From Neorhizobium vignae (GTDB lineage Bacteria > Pseudomonadota > Alphaproteobacteria > Rhizobiales > Rhizobiaceae), in assembly GCF_000732195.1 (NCBI RefSeq), contig NZ_JNNU01000008.1:186001-250000 (forward strand): a stretch of DNA of 64,000 nucleotides. Reading direction: 5' to 3'. Below, one piece after another: positions 42,080 through 51,058 of this stretch. The position numbers were made by a program, and so were the translations under genes. Under the pieces are notes generated by a model, which was not told the DNA's origin, did not search any database, and saw only the letters and a program-made list of their open reading frames with translations. Position 1 is the first letter of the stretch. Each line of letters begins with the position of its first letter.

Positions 42080-43153
42080 ATGCGTTTATCGGCTGTACCA
42101 GCACTCCTCGTCACCTGCCTCGCCCTGGCAGGCTGCGCCTCGGCATCCGGTCCGGACGAACTGGCCGCCGGCGTCGCAACCCAGGAAAAGACAGGCTCGG
42201 TCGATCTCCCCGCCGCCCCCGTCCCGTCGGTCGGTGTCGGCAAGACCTCGCGCCTCGGCGCGCCGCAAGTACCCCCGCAGCAGACCTTGCCGCAGCAGCA
42301 GGATATCGCCTGGAACGGCGCGACGCCGGCGCCGCAGGCTTTCGCGCGGGAAATGACGGTCGGCATGCCGCTTCCCGCCGAACGACCGGTCGCCATGCTG
42401 ATGCCCGACAGCCCGGAGGCGGAACCCGCGCCCCGCAGAGGGCGCATGCAGATTTACAGCCGCCAGTTCCGCGACGCCAAGCCGATCAATTTCGGCAGGG
42501 TTTCGCCAAGAAGCTACCCGGTGCACGGCGTCGACGTGTCGCGCTGGCAGGGCGACATCGACTGGGCAAAACTGCGGACCCAGGGGGCCAACTTCGCCTA
42601 TATCAAGGCCACCGATGGCGGCGACCATCTCGATCCGATGTTCAGGACCAATTGGCGGAGAGCCAAGGAGGCGGGCATCAGGCGCGGCGCCTACCATTTC
42701 TTCTACTGGTGCCGCACCGCCGGCGAACAGGCAGACTGGTTCATCCGCAACGTCCCGCGCGATCCGGACGCGCTGCCGCCCGTGATCGACGTCGAATGGA
42801 ACGGCGAGTCGAGCTGCAAGGCGAAACTCTCCCGCGCCCGGGTGCTCGAAAAGATGCAGGTCTTCATGGACAAGCTGGAGCGCTATTACGGCCAGCGGCC
42901 GATCATCTACACGGCGCCGGATTTCTACGAGGACAACCTGTCGGGCGAACTGCTCAACTATCCCTTCTGGCTGCGCGCCGTCGCCCAGCATCCTTCCAAG
43001 GTCTATCCGGGCCGCAGGTGGCTGTTCTGGCAATATTCCGGCTCCGGCCTGTCGCACGGCGTCGACGGCAAGATCGACCTCAACGTCTTCCACGGCTCGG
43101 AAGAGCAGTGGCACAACTGGGCCTCGCCGCGCACGACGATTGCACAGAATTAG
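42080..43153 (+). CDS. lipoprotein with glycosyl hydrolase family 25 (lysozyme) domain
   Basis: A 357-residue lipoprotein: start at ATG 42080, signal peptide with lipobox LAGC and Cys19 as the lipidated residue. A Pro/Ala-rich spacer spans about 20-150, followed by the GH25 domain with the conserved HGVDVSRWQGDIDW (catalytic Asp), FAYIKATDG, GAYHFFYW and DVEWNGES motifs. It should cleave peptidoglycan between MurNAc and GlcNAc from the periplasmic face of a membrane. Rhizobial genomes often carry one such gene; role probably cell-wall turnover. Confidence 0.9.
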   Translation: MRLSAVPALLVTCLALAGCASASGPDELAAGVATQEKTGSVDLPAAPVPSVGVGKTSRLGAPQVPPQQTLPQQQDIAWNGATPAPQAFAREMTVGMPLPAERPVAMLMPDSPEAEPAPRRGRMQIYSRQFRDAKPINFGRVSPRSYPVHGVDVSRWQGDIDWAKLRTQGANFAYIKATDGGDHLDPMFRTNWRRAKEAGIRRGAYHFFYWCRTAGEQADWFIRNVPRDPDALPPVIDVEWNGESSCKAKLSRARVLEKMQVFMDKLERYYGQRPIIYTAPDFYEDNLSGELLNYPFWLRAVAQHPSKVYPGRRWLFWQYSGSGLSHGVDGKIDLNVFHGSEEQWHNWASPRTTIAQN

Positions 43154-43245
43154 ACGCCGGCAACGAGGCAGGTGAAAGAACAAGCGCGCAGGGCCTGTGA
43201 AACCGGCCCCGCGCACTCCCTGGAGGTTAGGTCAATGCGGCCGGA

Positions 43246-44322
43246 TTACAGCCGCGCCTCGAGGACGAGGTTGAACGGCGTCGCCATCGCCCGTCGAAAG
43301 CGGGTGAAGCCGGCCTTGTAGAAAATCTCCCGCAGCCTTGCTTCGCCGGCTTGCGCGCCGAGCACCATGTGGCCGCCGTCGGAAATCGCATGGGCGCAGC
43401 AGATCGTCGTCGACGCGGCGTAATACATGCGGGCAACGGGCGAGATGTTGTCGTCGACGCGGTCGTTGGCGAAGGGCTCGACGAGCATCACCGTACCATT
43501 AGGCGCGAGCGTTCTCGCCGCATGCCGGGCCGCCGCCAACGGGTCGCCCATGTCGTGCAGGCAATCGAAGAAGCAGATCAGGTCATAGCCATTGCCGGGA
43601 TAGTTTTCAGCGCGCGCCGTCTCGAACGCGACCCTTCCGGTGACGCCCGCTTCTGCCGCAATCTTGCGGCCTTCGTCGAGGGATACCCGATGCGTATCAA
43701 AGCCATGGAAACGGGAGGCCGGGAAAGCCTGCGCCATCAGCACCGTGGAGTGACCATGGCCGCAGCCGACATCCGCCACCGAGGCGCCTGCCTTCAGCTT
43801 GTCGACCACACCATCGAGGGCCGGCAACCATTCCGCGACCAGGCTTGCCTTGTAGGCATTGCGATAGAGCGAGGCGACGCCGCAATAAAGCCGGCCATCA
43901 TGGTCGCCCCAAGGAATGCCGGAACCCTTGCGAAAGGCCTCCAGCGCCTTTTCCTCATCCGACCACATGGAAGCCGGCACGCCCCAGGCGGCGGCGAGGA
44001 AGACCGGACTATCCTCGTTGGCAAGCACCAGCGCCTGTTCCGGGGTAAGTTCGAAGCTGTTGCTGACAGCATGAAACAGAACATAGCCGCCGGCGACCTG
44101 CGAACTCAGCCATTCGCGGATGTAACGCTCGGCGCAGCCGGTGCGGCTTGCCAGTTCGTGGGCACTGAGCGGTCCGGCCCCGGCCATCGCCTTATAGAGG
44201 CCGAGACGGTGGCCGATACTGACCATGACGCCTCCGTACCCCGCCGACAGATCGCCGATGGCGCGGGAAACGATCGCGTCCAGCTTGGCCGGATCGATCT
44301 CGTGTGTCTTGACATAGTCCAT
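43246..44322 (-). CDS. class I SAM-dependent methyltransferase
   Basis: A 358-residue protein; start at ATG 44322 behind AGGAGA. An N-terminal winged-helix-like region (SIGHRLGLYKAMAGAGPLSA, ELASRTGCAERYIREWL) resembles the dimerisation domain of O-methyltransferases. The SAM-binding motif I is VADVGCGHGHSTVLMAQAFP near 180 and the acidic turn GFDTHRVSL near 205. The acceptor is unknown. It is divergent from a GlxA-type regulator across about 150 bases, which may control it. Confidence 0.88.
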   Translation of the reverse strand: MDYVKTHEIDPAKLDAIVSRAIGDLSAGYGGVMVSIGHRLGLYKAMAGAGPLSAHELASRTGCAERYIREWLSSQVAGGYVLFHAVSNSFELTPEQALVLANEDSPVFLAAAWGVPASMWSDEEKALEAFRKGSGIPWGDHDGRLYCGVASLYRNAYKASLVAEWLPALDGVVDKLKAGASVADVGCGHGHSTVLMAQAFPASRFHGFDTHRVSLDEGRKIAAEAGVTGRVAFETARAENYPGNGYDLICFFDCLHDMGDPLAAARHAARTLAPNGTVMLVEPFANDRVDDNISPVARMYYAASTTICCAHAISDGGHMVLGAQAGEARLREIFYKAGFTRFRRAMATPFNLVLEARL

Positions 44323-44470
44323 ATTGCTATCTCCTGTTCCTTCATCGGAAGTTGATGATGACCAAGGATCGCAGGTCCGAACCGGTTCGGGCAGAGCGGG
44401 AAAATCCACAATCGGGCTGTTTGCGCCATTCTCCGGCTCGGTGTACGGATTTGATCATTGGAGGATCGTC

Positions 44471-45514
44471 ATGCCGCGTGAGGCGACCGGGACACGTTTG
44501 AAGCCGCTGCATGTAAGCCTGGTGGCCATTCCCGATGCAGTGGTCTCGACGCTGAGCGGCGTCTTCGATGTGATGAACGCCTTTTCCGTCCTGCCGCCGC
44601 CGGACATTGCGATAACCCGCCCGTTCGAAGTCCAGATTGTTGGAATAGAGACCGGGCCGCTGACGCTCGCGAGCCTTGTGCCGGTCACCGTCCAGCGCAG
44701 CATCGCCACGCTTGAGGCGACCGATATCGTCATCGTTCCGTCGATCCTTTTGAAGCCCGACGGATGGCGGAAAGGTCGCTACCCGGAGCTGGTCGACTGG
44801 GTAAACCGGATGCATGCCGGCGGCGCGCTGATATGTTCGGCTTGTTCGGGCATTTTCCTGCTGGCCGAGACCGGCCTCTTCGATGGTGCCGAGGCGACCG
44901 TGCATTTCGGTTATGCCGGTGCCTTCGCGGCCGCCTTTCCGCAGGTGCCGATCCATCCCGAGCGGGTACTGGTCGTCTCCGGGCGGCGCGAGGAGCTGAT
45001 CAGCTCGGGCGCCTCCATGACCTGGCATGACCTCGTCCTCTATCTCATCGCCCGCCATATGGGGGCTGCGGCGGCGCAATCGATCGCGCGCTACTTCGCC
45101 CTGCAATGGCATCAGGACGGGCTCGCCCCCTATATCGTCTTCGAAGGCCGCAAGGACCATGGCGACACGGCGATCCAGGCGGCACAGGATTGGGTCGCAA
45201 CCCACTTTTCCGTGGCGAATCCGCTCGAGGAGATGATCCGGCGAGCCGGCCTTACCGACCGCACATTCAAGCGTCGGTTCACGGCTGCAGCAGGTGTCAG
45301 CCCGATCGCCTACGTGCAGCGCCTGAGGATTGAGGAGGCCAAGCGCCGGCTGGAGCGGACGGAAGCTTCGGTCGACGAGATCAGCTGGCAGGTCGGTTAT
45401 GAAGAGCCCGCCTTCTTCCGCCGTCTGTTCAAGCGCGTCACGGGCCTGGCACCCGGCGCCTACCGGCGGCGTTTCCAAATCCCGGATTTCGCGCGCTCGG
45501 ACAAGAATACCTGA
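44471..45514 (+). CDS. GlxA-family AraC-type regulator with DJ-1/PfpI domain
   Basis: A 347-residue regulator, start at ATG 44471 behind GGAGGA. The DJ-1/PfpI-like domain (about 10-190) has the cysteine elbow ICSACSGIFLLAETGL. The C-terminal AraC domain has two helix-turn-helix units (AGLTDRTFKRRFTAAAG and EISWQVGYEEPAFFRRLFKR). Such proteins typically sense small metabolites. Its divergent neighbour, the methyltransferase, is the likeliest target. Confidence 0.9.
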   Translation: MPREATGTRLKPLHVSLVAIPDAVVSTLSGVFDVMNAFSVLPPPDIAITRPFEVQIVGIETGPLTLASLVPVTVQRSIATLEATDIVIVPSILLKPDGWRKGRYPELVDWVNRMHAGGALICSACSGIFLLAETGLFDGAEATVHFGYAGAFAAAFPQVPIHPERVLVVSGRREELISSGASMTWHDLVLYLIARHMGAAAAQSIARYFALQWHQDGLAPYIVFEGRKDHGDTAIQAAQDWVATHFSVANPLEEMIRRAGLTDRTFKRRFTAAAGVSPIAYVQRLRIEEAKRRLERTEASVDEISWQVGYEEPAFFRRLFKRVTGLAPGAYRRRFQIPDFARSDKNT

Positions 45515-45545
45515 CGACCGAACCCCGGCCGGCAGCTCTCACTCA

Positions 45546-46952
45546 TTATTGACGCAAGGCGTCCAGCGCTCGCTCCAGGCTCCGGAATATCCTCGCATCC
45601 TCCGACTGCGCCACGTTGAAACGCAGGAAGCTGCCGGCGTTCTGGGAGAGGCTGAATGCGTTGCCGGGGGCAAGTACGATATTGTCGGCAAGGCAGGCGC
45701 GCGCCACATCCGTCGCCTCTATTCCGTTCGGAAGCCTGCACCAGAGAAACAGGCCGGCGCGCGGCTGCAGCCAAGGGGTGATGCCGAGTGCTGCGAGCCG
45801 GCCCGTAGTCGCGTCCATTGCCCGCGACAGCCGGACGTGCAGTTCTGCCAGATGTTTCCGGTAGCTGCCATCGGTCAACAGCAGCAATACGAGCTCCGAT
45901 GACAGCCGGCCCGCCGCGAAGCTCGTGGCGATCTTCAGGTCGAGCAGACCCTCGACCCATTCCAGCCTGGCGGCGATGAAGCCGCAACGTACCGAAGCCG
46001 ACAGGGTTTTCGAAAAGCTGCCTATATGCACAACCCGGTCGAGCCCGTCGAAGGCGGCCAGACGCGGCGCGGGCTCCTGCTCCAGATCGGCGAAGATGTC
46101 GTCCTCGATGACCGTCAGCCCGGCCAGGTCGGCGAGTTTCAGCAGCCGATGCGCCACAACCGGCGAAAGCGTCGCGCCGGTCGGATTGTGGATCGCCGAA
46201 TTGGTGATGTAGAGCCGCGGCTTGTGTTCCTCGATCGCCTTTCCGAAAGCCTCGATATCCGGCCCGGCCGGCGTCATCGGCACGCCGACGACTTTTGCGC
46301 GATGTGCACGCAGCAGGGCATGGAAATTGAAATAGCAGGGATCGTCGACCAGAACCGCATCGCCCGGCTCGATCAGGAAACGACAGAGAAGGTCGATCGC
46401 CTGGGTGCCGGATTCGGTGAGGATGATCTGGTCCGGAGCCGCCGCTATGCCATGCTCGCCCATCCGGCGGGAGAGGACTTGCCGCAGCTGCAGCGACCCA
46501 AGCGGCGTGCCGTAGTCCGACAGGGTCCGGTCCTCGCTGCGCGACACATTGCGCAAAGCCCTTCGGATCGCCGCCTCCGGCATCCAGGAGGACGGCAGCC
46601 AGCCGCAGCCGGGCTTCAACAGGTCGCCTTCCTCCAGCGCCTGCCGCGACACCCAGAACGGATCGATCGCCCGGTCGAGCTTGGGGCCGATCTCCGAGAG
46701 CGACAGCGGCGCCAGCGGGGTCGACACGTAGAAACCCGACCCGGGCCGAGAGCGGATCAGTCCCTCGGCGGCCAGCCGCTCATAGGCCTCCACGACGGTC
46801 GAGGCGGAGACATGCATCGCCTTGGCGAACGCACGCACCGAAGGAAGCCGTGCGCCAGGCACCAGCCCGCGGCCGGAGATACGGCTGCGAATCTCCGCCA
46901 TGACGGCCCCGATACGCTGGCCACCGCCCTTCTGATCCGCCCTTGCATCCAC
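45546..46952 (-). CDS. MocR/PdxR-family regulator (GntR HTH fused to aminotransferase)
   Basis: A 468-residue protein. Start at GTG 46952 with GGAG 7 bases upstream; a longer open frame upstream is not family-like. The GntR-type winged helix occupies about 15-80 (LPSVRAFAKAMHVSASTVVEAYERL split there). The fold-type I aminotransferase domain covers about 110-465, with the PLP-lysine in IGSFSKTLSASVRCGF. MocR proteins use PLP aldimines as effectors. It is divergent from an EamA-type exporter, a frequent pairing, so it probably controls that gene. Confidence 0.9.
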   Translation of the reverse strand: MDARADQKGGGQRIGAVMAEIRSRISGRGLVPGARLPSVRAFAKAMHVSASTVVEAYERLAAEGLIRSRPGSGFYVSTPLAPLSLSEIGPKLDRAIDPFWVSRQALEEGDLLKPGCGWLPSSWMPEAAIRRALRNVSRSEDRTLSDYGTPLGSLQLRQVLSRRMGEHGIAAAPDQIILTESGTQAIDLLCRFLIEPGDAVLVDDPCYFNFHALLRAHRAKVVGVPMTPAGPDIEAFGKAIEEHKPRLYITNSAIHNPTGATLSPVVAHRLLKLADLAGLTVIEDDIFADLEQEPAPRLAAFDGLDRVVHIGSFSKTLSASVRCGFIAARLEWVEGLLDLKIATSFAAGRLSSELVLLLLTDGSYRKHLAELHVRLSRAMDATTGRLAALGITPWLQPRAGLFLWCRLPNGIEATDVARACLADNIVLAPGNAFSLSQNAGSFLRFNVAQSEDARIFRSLERALDALRQ

Positions 46953-47114
46953 CGTACTGCTCCACAAACCATAACAGTTTCCGTAAATTGTATCGCATTG
47001 TCTCTGGCGTCGCCATGGCTTCCGGCCGATAGCGGGGCATGCCCCAAGGAATGCCTGCGATGAACGTCCAAGGGAGGTGTTCAAGGGCAAAACTTGGAAA
47101 TCGGGAGACTTTCA

Positions 47115-48068
47115 ATGAACAACACGACAAGCGGCTGGATCAGCGGTTTCGTTGGCGTTTTGATCTTCAGCGGGTCGCTTCCCGCTACCCGCATTGCCGT
47201 TGCGGATTTCGATCCGCTGTTCCTGACCGTGGCGCGGGCCACGATCGCCGGGCTGCTCGCCATATGCCTGCTGCTGGCCTTTCGCGAAAAACGCCCGGCC
47301 CAGTCCGATCTTCTGCCGCTCGCCATCGTTTCGCTCGGCGTCGTCATCGGTTTTCCGCTGCTGACGGCGCTGGCGCTGAAACACATCACCTCGGCCCACT
47401 CCATCGTGTTCGTCGGCCTGCTGCCGCTGTCGACGGCGATCTTCGGGGTGCTGAGGGGCGGGGAGCGCCCGAAGACCGTCTTCTGGCTGTTCTCTTGCCT
47501 TGGCAGCGCCATCGTTGCCGGCTTTGCCCTGTTTCAGGAGGAGGCTGCCTCCTCGGTCGGCGATCTCCTAATGCTGGGGGCGATCATCGCCTGCGGCCTC
47601 GGGTATGCGGAAGGCGCCAGCCTGTCGCGCAAGCTCGGCGGCTGGCAGGTCATCTCCTGGGCGCTGGCACTTTCCCTGCCTGTGATGCTGACCCTGTCGA
47701 TCGCCGCAATGCCGGTCTCCTTGCCGGATATCGACAGCAGGTCCTGGTTCGGTCTTGCCTATGTATCGCTGTTCAGCATGCTGATCGGCTTCATCTTCTG
47801 GTATCGCGGCCTGGCGCTCGGCGGCATTGCCGGCGTAAGCCAGCTGCAGCTTCTTCAGCCCTTTTTCGGCCTGGTTCTGGCCGCCGTACTTCTCGGCGAA
47901 AAGGTCAGTCTCGGCTGTTCGCCGCGACGCTTGCGGTGGTTGCCTGCGTGGCAGGCGCCAAGAGATTTGCACGTTAATTCGGCACGAGCCGCTTGCGTCG
48001 TTCACGAAATCGGGAACCAAACCCGCACCGAGGCATTATCCGGCTGCAGAAGGAGGAAGCAATCATGA
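47115..48068 (+). CDS. EamA/RhaT-family exporter, probably frameshifted at the 3' end
   Basis: A membrane protein with about ten helices and two EamA domains (TRIAVADFDPLFLTVARATI; SAHSIVFVGLLPLSTAIFG). Start at ATG 47115. Up to LLGEKVSLG (about base 47914) the frame is typical; beyond that it turns into basic non-family sequence to 48068. The neighbouring frame reads FAATLAVVACVAGAKRFAR and stops at 47977, the expected end of such a transporter. A one-base deletion near 47914 would explain it, either real or a sequencing error. The tenth helix is lost if real. Probably exports an amino acid or metabolite under MocR control. Confidence 0.75.
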   Translation: MNNTTSGWISGFVGVLIFSGSLPATRIAVADFDPLFLTVARATIAGLLAICLLLAFREKRPAQSDLLPLAIVSLGVVIGFPLLTALALKHITSAHSIVFVGLLPLSTAIFGVLRGGERPKTVFWLFSCLGSAIVAGFALFQEEAASSVGDLLMLGAIIACGLGYAEGASLSRKLGGWQVISWALALSLPVMLTLSIAAMPVSLPDIDSRSWFGLAYVSLFSMLIGFIFWYRGLALGGIAGVSQLQLLQPFFGLVLAAVLLGEKVSLGCSPRRLRWLPAWQAPRDLHVNSARAACVVHEIGNQTRTEALSGCRRRKQS

Positions 48069-48388
48069 CTTTTGACCCCAATGACAGAAAGTTCGAGACC
48101 CGTGACCCGGAGGTCCGGGTCACTGAAGTCCGGAGCAGCACCTCTTCGTGGGTACCGTGGGTAGCCGTGATCGCCGTCATTCTGGTCGGCGCTTTCGTCT
48201 GGTCGCAGATGGGCGGTTCCTCGACCGACCCGCAGACCACGTCTTCGACCAACCCGCCGGTAACCGACAACTCCACGTCGTCGCCCGCACCGGCTCCGAT
48301 GACCCCGGCAGCTCCGCCGGCAGCTAGCCCCGCTCCGGCAACTCCGCCGGCAGGTGGCGCAGCTGGCGGCACCGGTACGCAGCCGTAA
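48065..48388 (+). CDS. small single-pass membrane protein with Pro/Ala-rich tail
   Basis: A 107-residue protein behind AGGAGG, start at ATG 48065. One membrane helix at about residues 31-50 (WVPWVAVIAVILVGAFVW) with a charged N-terminal cytoplasmic part. The C-terminal half is low-complexity Ser/Thr/Pro/Ala/Gly, likely periplasmic and disordered. I recognise no function. A terminator follows. Confidence 0.75.
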   Translation: MTFDPNDRKFETRDPEVRVTEVRSSTSSWVPWVAVIAVILVGAFVWSQMGGSSTDPQTTSSTNPPVTDNSTSSPAPAPMTPAAPPAASPAPATPPAGGAAGGTGTQP

Positions 48389-48413
48389 GGCTGGTGCTTG
48401 AGATATAAACAAA

Positions 48414-48443
48414 GCCGTCCGCCCTTCGAGGCGGGCGGTTTTT
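48414..48443 (+). terminator. rho-independent terminator
   Basis: CCGCCC (48419-48424) pairs with GGGCGG (48433-48438) around an 8-base loop, followed by TTTTT. It ends the small membrane-protein gene and faces the convergent DUF2161 gene. Confidence 0.75.
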
Positions 48444-48483
48444 CTACCTTGTCCGGGACAGCACAAGAAGCTCTCGTGCTGAG

Positions 48484-49179
48484 CTAGCCGCCGATATCGC
48501 TCGGCGCGGCCAGTTCGATCTCGCCCGGCCTCGGCTGCGGCCAGCGCTCCAGCGCCTGCCGTCCGATATTCGTCAGCCCATAGACGCCCTTGTCGATGCG
48601 CTCGAACCAGCCGTAATAATTGGCACGCAGGATCGCACCCGCTGTGGGCGCGGCCTGTTTGAGATCCCGCGGCCGCAACGGCCCACCGGCAAGCGCCGAG
48701 GCACAGGCGAGCGCCTGCTGTCGGTAGGCGGTCATCACCGGGACCTTGGTGCTGCCGCCCACGGCTGGATCGCCGCGGCGCTTGCGATGTTCATTGACCA
48801 GCCGCGTGCGTCGTTTCGGATTGGTGCGCGGCATCGGCGAGACCGAACTGACCAGCACGCTCACCTCGCCCGTATCCGAGACGCCGAGCATGCCGATCCC
48901 GAGCCGGCGGCAGAGATCGCGATACCGCTTGTCCGCCTCCCGGCCCCTGCCCTTTGCGGAAACACGCGCCGCGATCCAGACCTCGTCTGAAACGCCGGCC
49001 CGGTCGACCGCCTGCAGGATCAGTTCGAGGTTGAAGGTGAGCTTCAGCTCGCAGATCACTACGACCGGCGGGTCCGCCTCGCTCAACCCCACCAGATCGC
49101 AGCCGCCCACTTCCCCCTTCACCTCGTATCCGAAGCTTTCCAGGAAGGTTTTGACGGGAAGATAAAGCGACGTTTCCAT
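48484..49179 (-). CDS. DUF2161-family protein with nuclease-like fold
   Basis: A 231-residue protein opening METSLYLPVKTFLESFGYEV. The pattern GGCDLVGL followed by VVICELKLTFNLELILQAVDR gives the D-x(n)-ExK arrangement of PD-(D/E)XK nucleases. The C-terminal half contains a winged-helix-like segment (MTAYRQQALACASAL; LTNIGRQALERW). The family is common in alphaproteobacteria but has no established role. It is transcribed in the same direction as the upstream ABC exporter, with 36 bases between them. Confidence 0.85.
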   Translation of the reverse strand: METSLYLPVKTFLESFGYEVKGEVGGCDLVGLSEADPPVVVICELKLTFNLELILQAVDRAGVSDEVWIAARVSAKGRGREADKRYRDLCRRLGIGMLGVSDTGEVSVLVSSVSPMPRTNPKRRTRLVNEHRKRRGDPAVGGSTKVPVMTAYRQQALACASALAGGPLRPRDLKQAAPTAGAILRANYYGWFERIDKGVYGLTNIGRQALERWPQPRPGEIELAAPSDIGG

Positions 49180-49215
49180 GCGGTCCGGCGGCGGTGAATC
49201 AGTGGGTGGAGACTA

Positions 49216-50934
49216 TCACATCGTCCCAACCTGCGCCGCGTGGAGCCTGGTATAGGCGCCGCGCTTGGCGATCAGGTCCTGGTGGGTGCCCTGTTCGAGG
49301 ATGCCGTTGCCATCGATGACGACGATGCGGTCGGCACCCTGGATGGTGGCAAGCCGGTGGGCGATGATCAGGGTCGTGCGGCCTTGCGAGAGTTCGGCGA
49401 GCGAGCGCTGGATGGCGCGTTCCGTCTCGGTATCGAGCGCCGAGGTCGCCTCGTCGAGGATCAGGATCGGCGGGTTTTTCAGGAACATGCGGGCGATCGC
49501 GACGCGCTGCTTCTGGCCGCCCGAGAGCTTCACCCCGCGCTCGCCGATCACGGTATCGAGCCCCTGCGGCAGGCCGGCGAGCATCTCTTCGAGCCGTGCC
49601 TGTCGCGCCGCCTCGACAATATCCGCCTCGCTGGCGCCAAGCCGGCCATAGGCGATGTTTTCGCGGATCGTGCCGCCGAACAGGAAGACGTCCTGCTGGA
49701 CGATACCGATCTGTTGGCGCAGCGACACCTTGGTCATGGCGCGGATATCGATGCCGTCGATGGTAATGCTGCCGGCGCCGATCTCGTAGAAGCGGGGCAG
49801 CAGCGAGCAGATGGTGGTCTTGCCGGCGCCCGAGGGGCCGACGAAGGCGATCGTCTCGCCGGCGCGGATCGCCAGGTTGACGTTTTCGAGCACCGGCTTT
49901 TCCGGGCTGTAGCCGAAAGAGACGTTCTCGTAAGCGATCTCGCCCTTGAGGTGATCGACGTCGACCGCGTCGGGCGCATCGGCGATATCCGGCTCGGTAT
50001 CGATCAGCTCGGTGAAGCGACGGAAGCCGGCAATGCCCTTCGGATAGGTCTCGATCACCGAGTTGATCTTCTCGACCGGGCGGAAGAATACACCGACCAG
50101 TAGCAGGAAGCCGATGAACCCACCGGCGGTCAGCTCGCCCGACAGCACGAAATAGGCGCCGGCGATCATCACCACCATCTGGGTCAACCGCATGCTCATG
50201 TAGCTGAGCGAGCTGCTCGCCGCCATCAGCTTGTAGGCATCGAGCTTGACGCGCCGGTAGTTCTGGTTGTCCTCCTCGAACAGTTTCCGCTCGTGTTGCT
50301 CGTTGGCAAAGGCCTGCACGACGCGGATGCCGCCGACATTCTCCTCGATACGGGCGTTGAAATCACCCACACGCTGGAACAGCCGGCGGAAGTTATCGGT
50401 CATGCGGCCGCCGAAATGGCTCGTGACCCAGGCGGTCAGCGGCACCACGACGGCGGTGATCAACGCCAGCTGCGGGTTGACCGAGAACATCAGGGCGAGA
50501 GCCCCGGCAAAGGTCATGATGGCGATGAACAGGTCTTCCGGTCCGTGATGGGCGACCTCACCGATCTCCTCCAGGTCCTTTGTGAGACGCCCGACGATAT
50601 GGCCGGTCTTCTGGTTGTCGAAATAGCTGAACGAGAGCTTCTGGAGATGGTTGAAGGCGGCCCGTCGCATGTCCGTCTCGATATTGATGCCGAGCATGTG
50701 GCCCCAATAGGTGACGATCGCCATAAGGCCCGTATTGATCACATAGATCACCAGCAGTGCCGCCGAGGCGAGCAGGATCAGCAGCCATTCCTGGCTGAGG
50801 AGAAGCCGATCGACGAACAGCTTCACCGCCATCGGAAAACCAAGTTCCAGCACACCCGAAATGATCGCGCAGCCGAAATCCAGGATGAAAAGCCCGCGAT
50901 ACGGTCGGTAATAGTCAAAGAAGCGACGAAGCAT
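49216..50934 (-). CDS. ABC exporter, fused permease and ATPase (lipid/multidrug type)
   Basis: A 572-residue half-transporter. An N-terminal six-helix membrane domain (about 15-300) is followed by an ATPase domain with Walker A FVGPSGAGKTT near 365, signature LSGGQKQRVAIARMFL, Walker B ILILDEATSALD and switch histidine in IIAHRLATI. It should act as a homodimer, exporting lipids, peptides or drugs; no specific substrate is indicated. The gene stands alone upstream of the DUF2161 gene. Confidence 0.92.
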   Translation of the reverse strand: MLRRFFDYYRPYRGLFILDFGCAIISGVLELGFPMAVKLFVDRLLLSQEWLLILLASAALLVIYVINTGLMAIVTYWGHMLGINIETDMRRAAFNHLQKLSFSYFDNQKTGHIVGRLTKDLEEIGEVAHHGPEDLFIAIMTFAGALALMFSVNPQLALITAVVVPLTAWVTSHFGGRMTDNFRRLFQRVGDFNARIEENVGGIRVVQAFANEQHERKLFEEDNQNYRRVKLDAYKLMAASSSLSYMSMRLTQMVVMIAGAYFVLSGELTAGGFIGFLLLVGVFFRPVEKINSVIETYPKGIAGFRRFTELIDTEPDIADAPDAVDVDHLKGEIAYENVSFGYSPEKPVLENVNLAIRAGETIAFVGPSGAGKTTICSLLPRFYEIGAGSITIDGIDIRAMTKVSLRQQIGIVQQDVFLFGGTIRENIAYGRLGASEADIVEAARQARLEEMLAGLPQGLDTVIGERGVKLSGGQKQRVAIARMFLKNPPILILDEATSALDTETERAIQRSLAELSQGRTTLIIAHRLATIQGADRIVVIDGNGILEQGTHQDLIAKRGAYTRLHAAQVGTM

Positions 50935-51058
50935 CGGACACTCTATAAATTAATAGGTGAGCAAAAGTGGCAAGTTTTTTGAACCCGCTTAGCCGGGTTC
51001 GCCGACGAGGTAAACCTCCGCTCTCCTGATCGCCCGGACAATAGATATGGGATAGATA

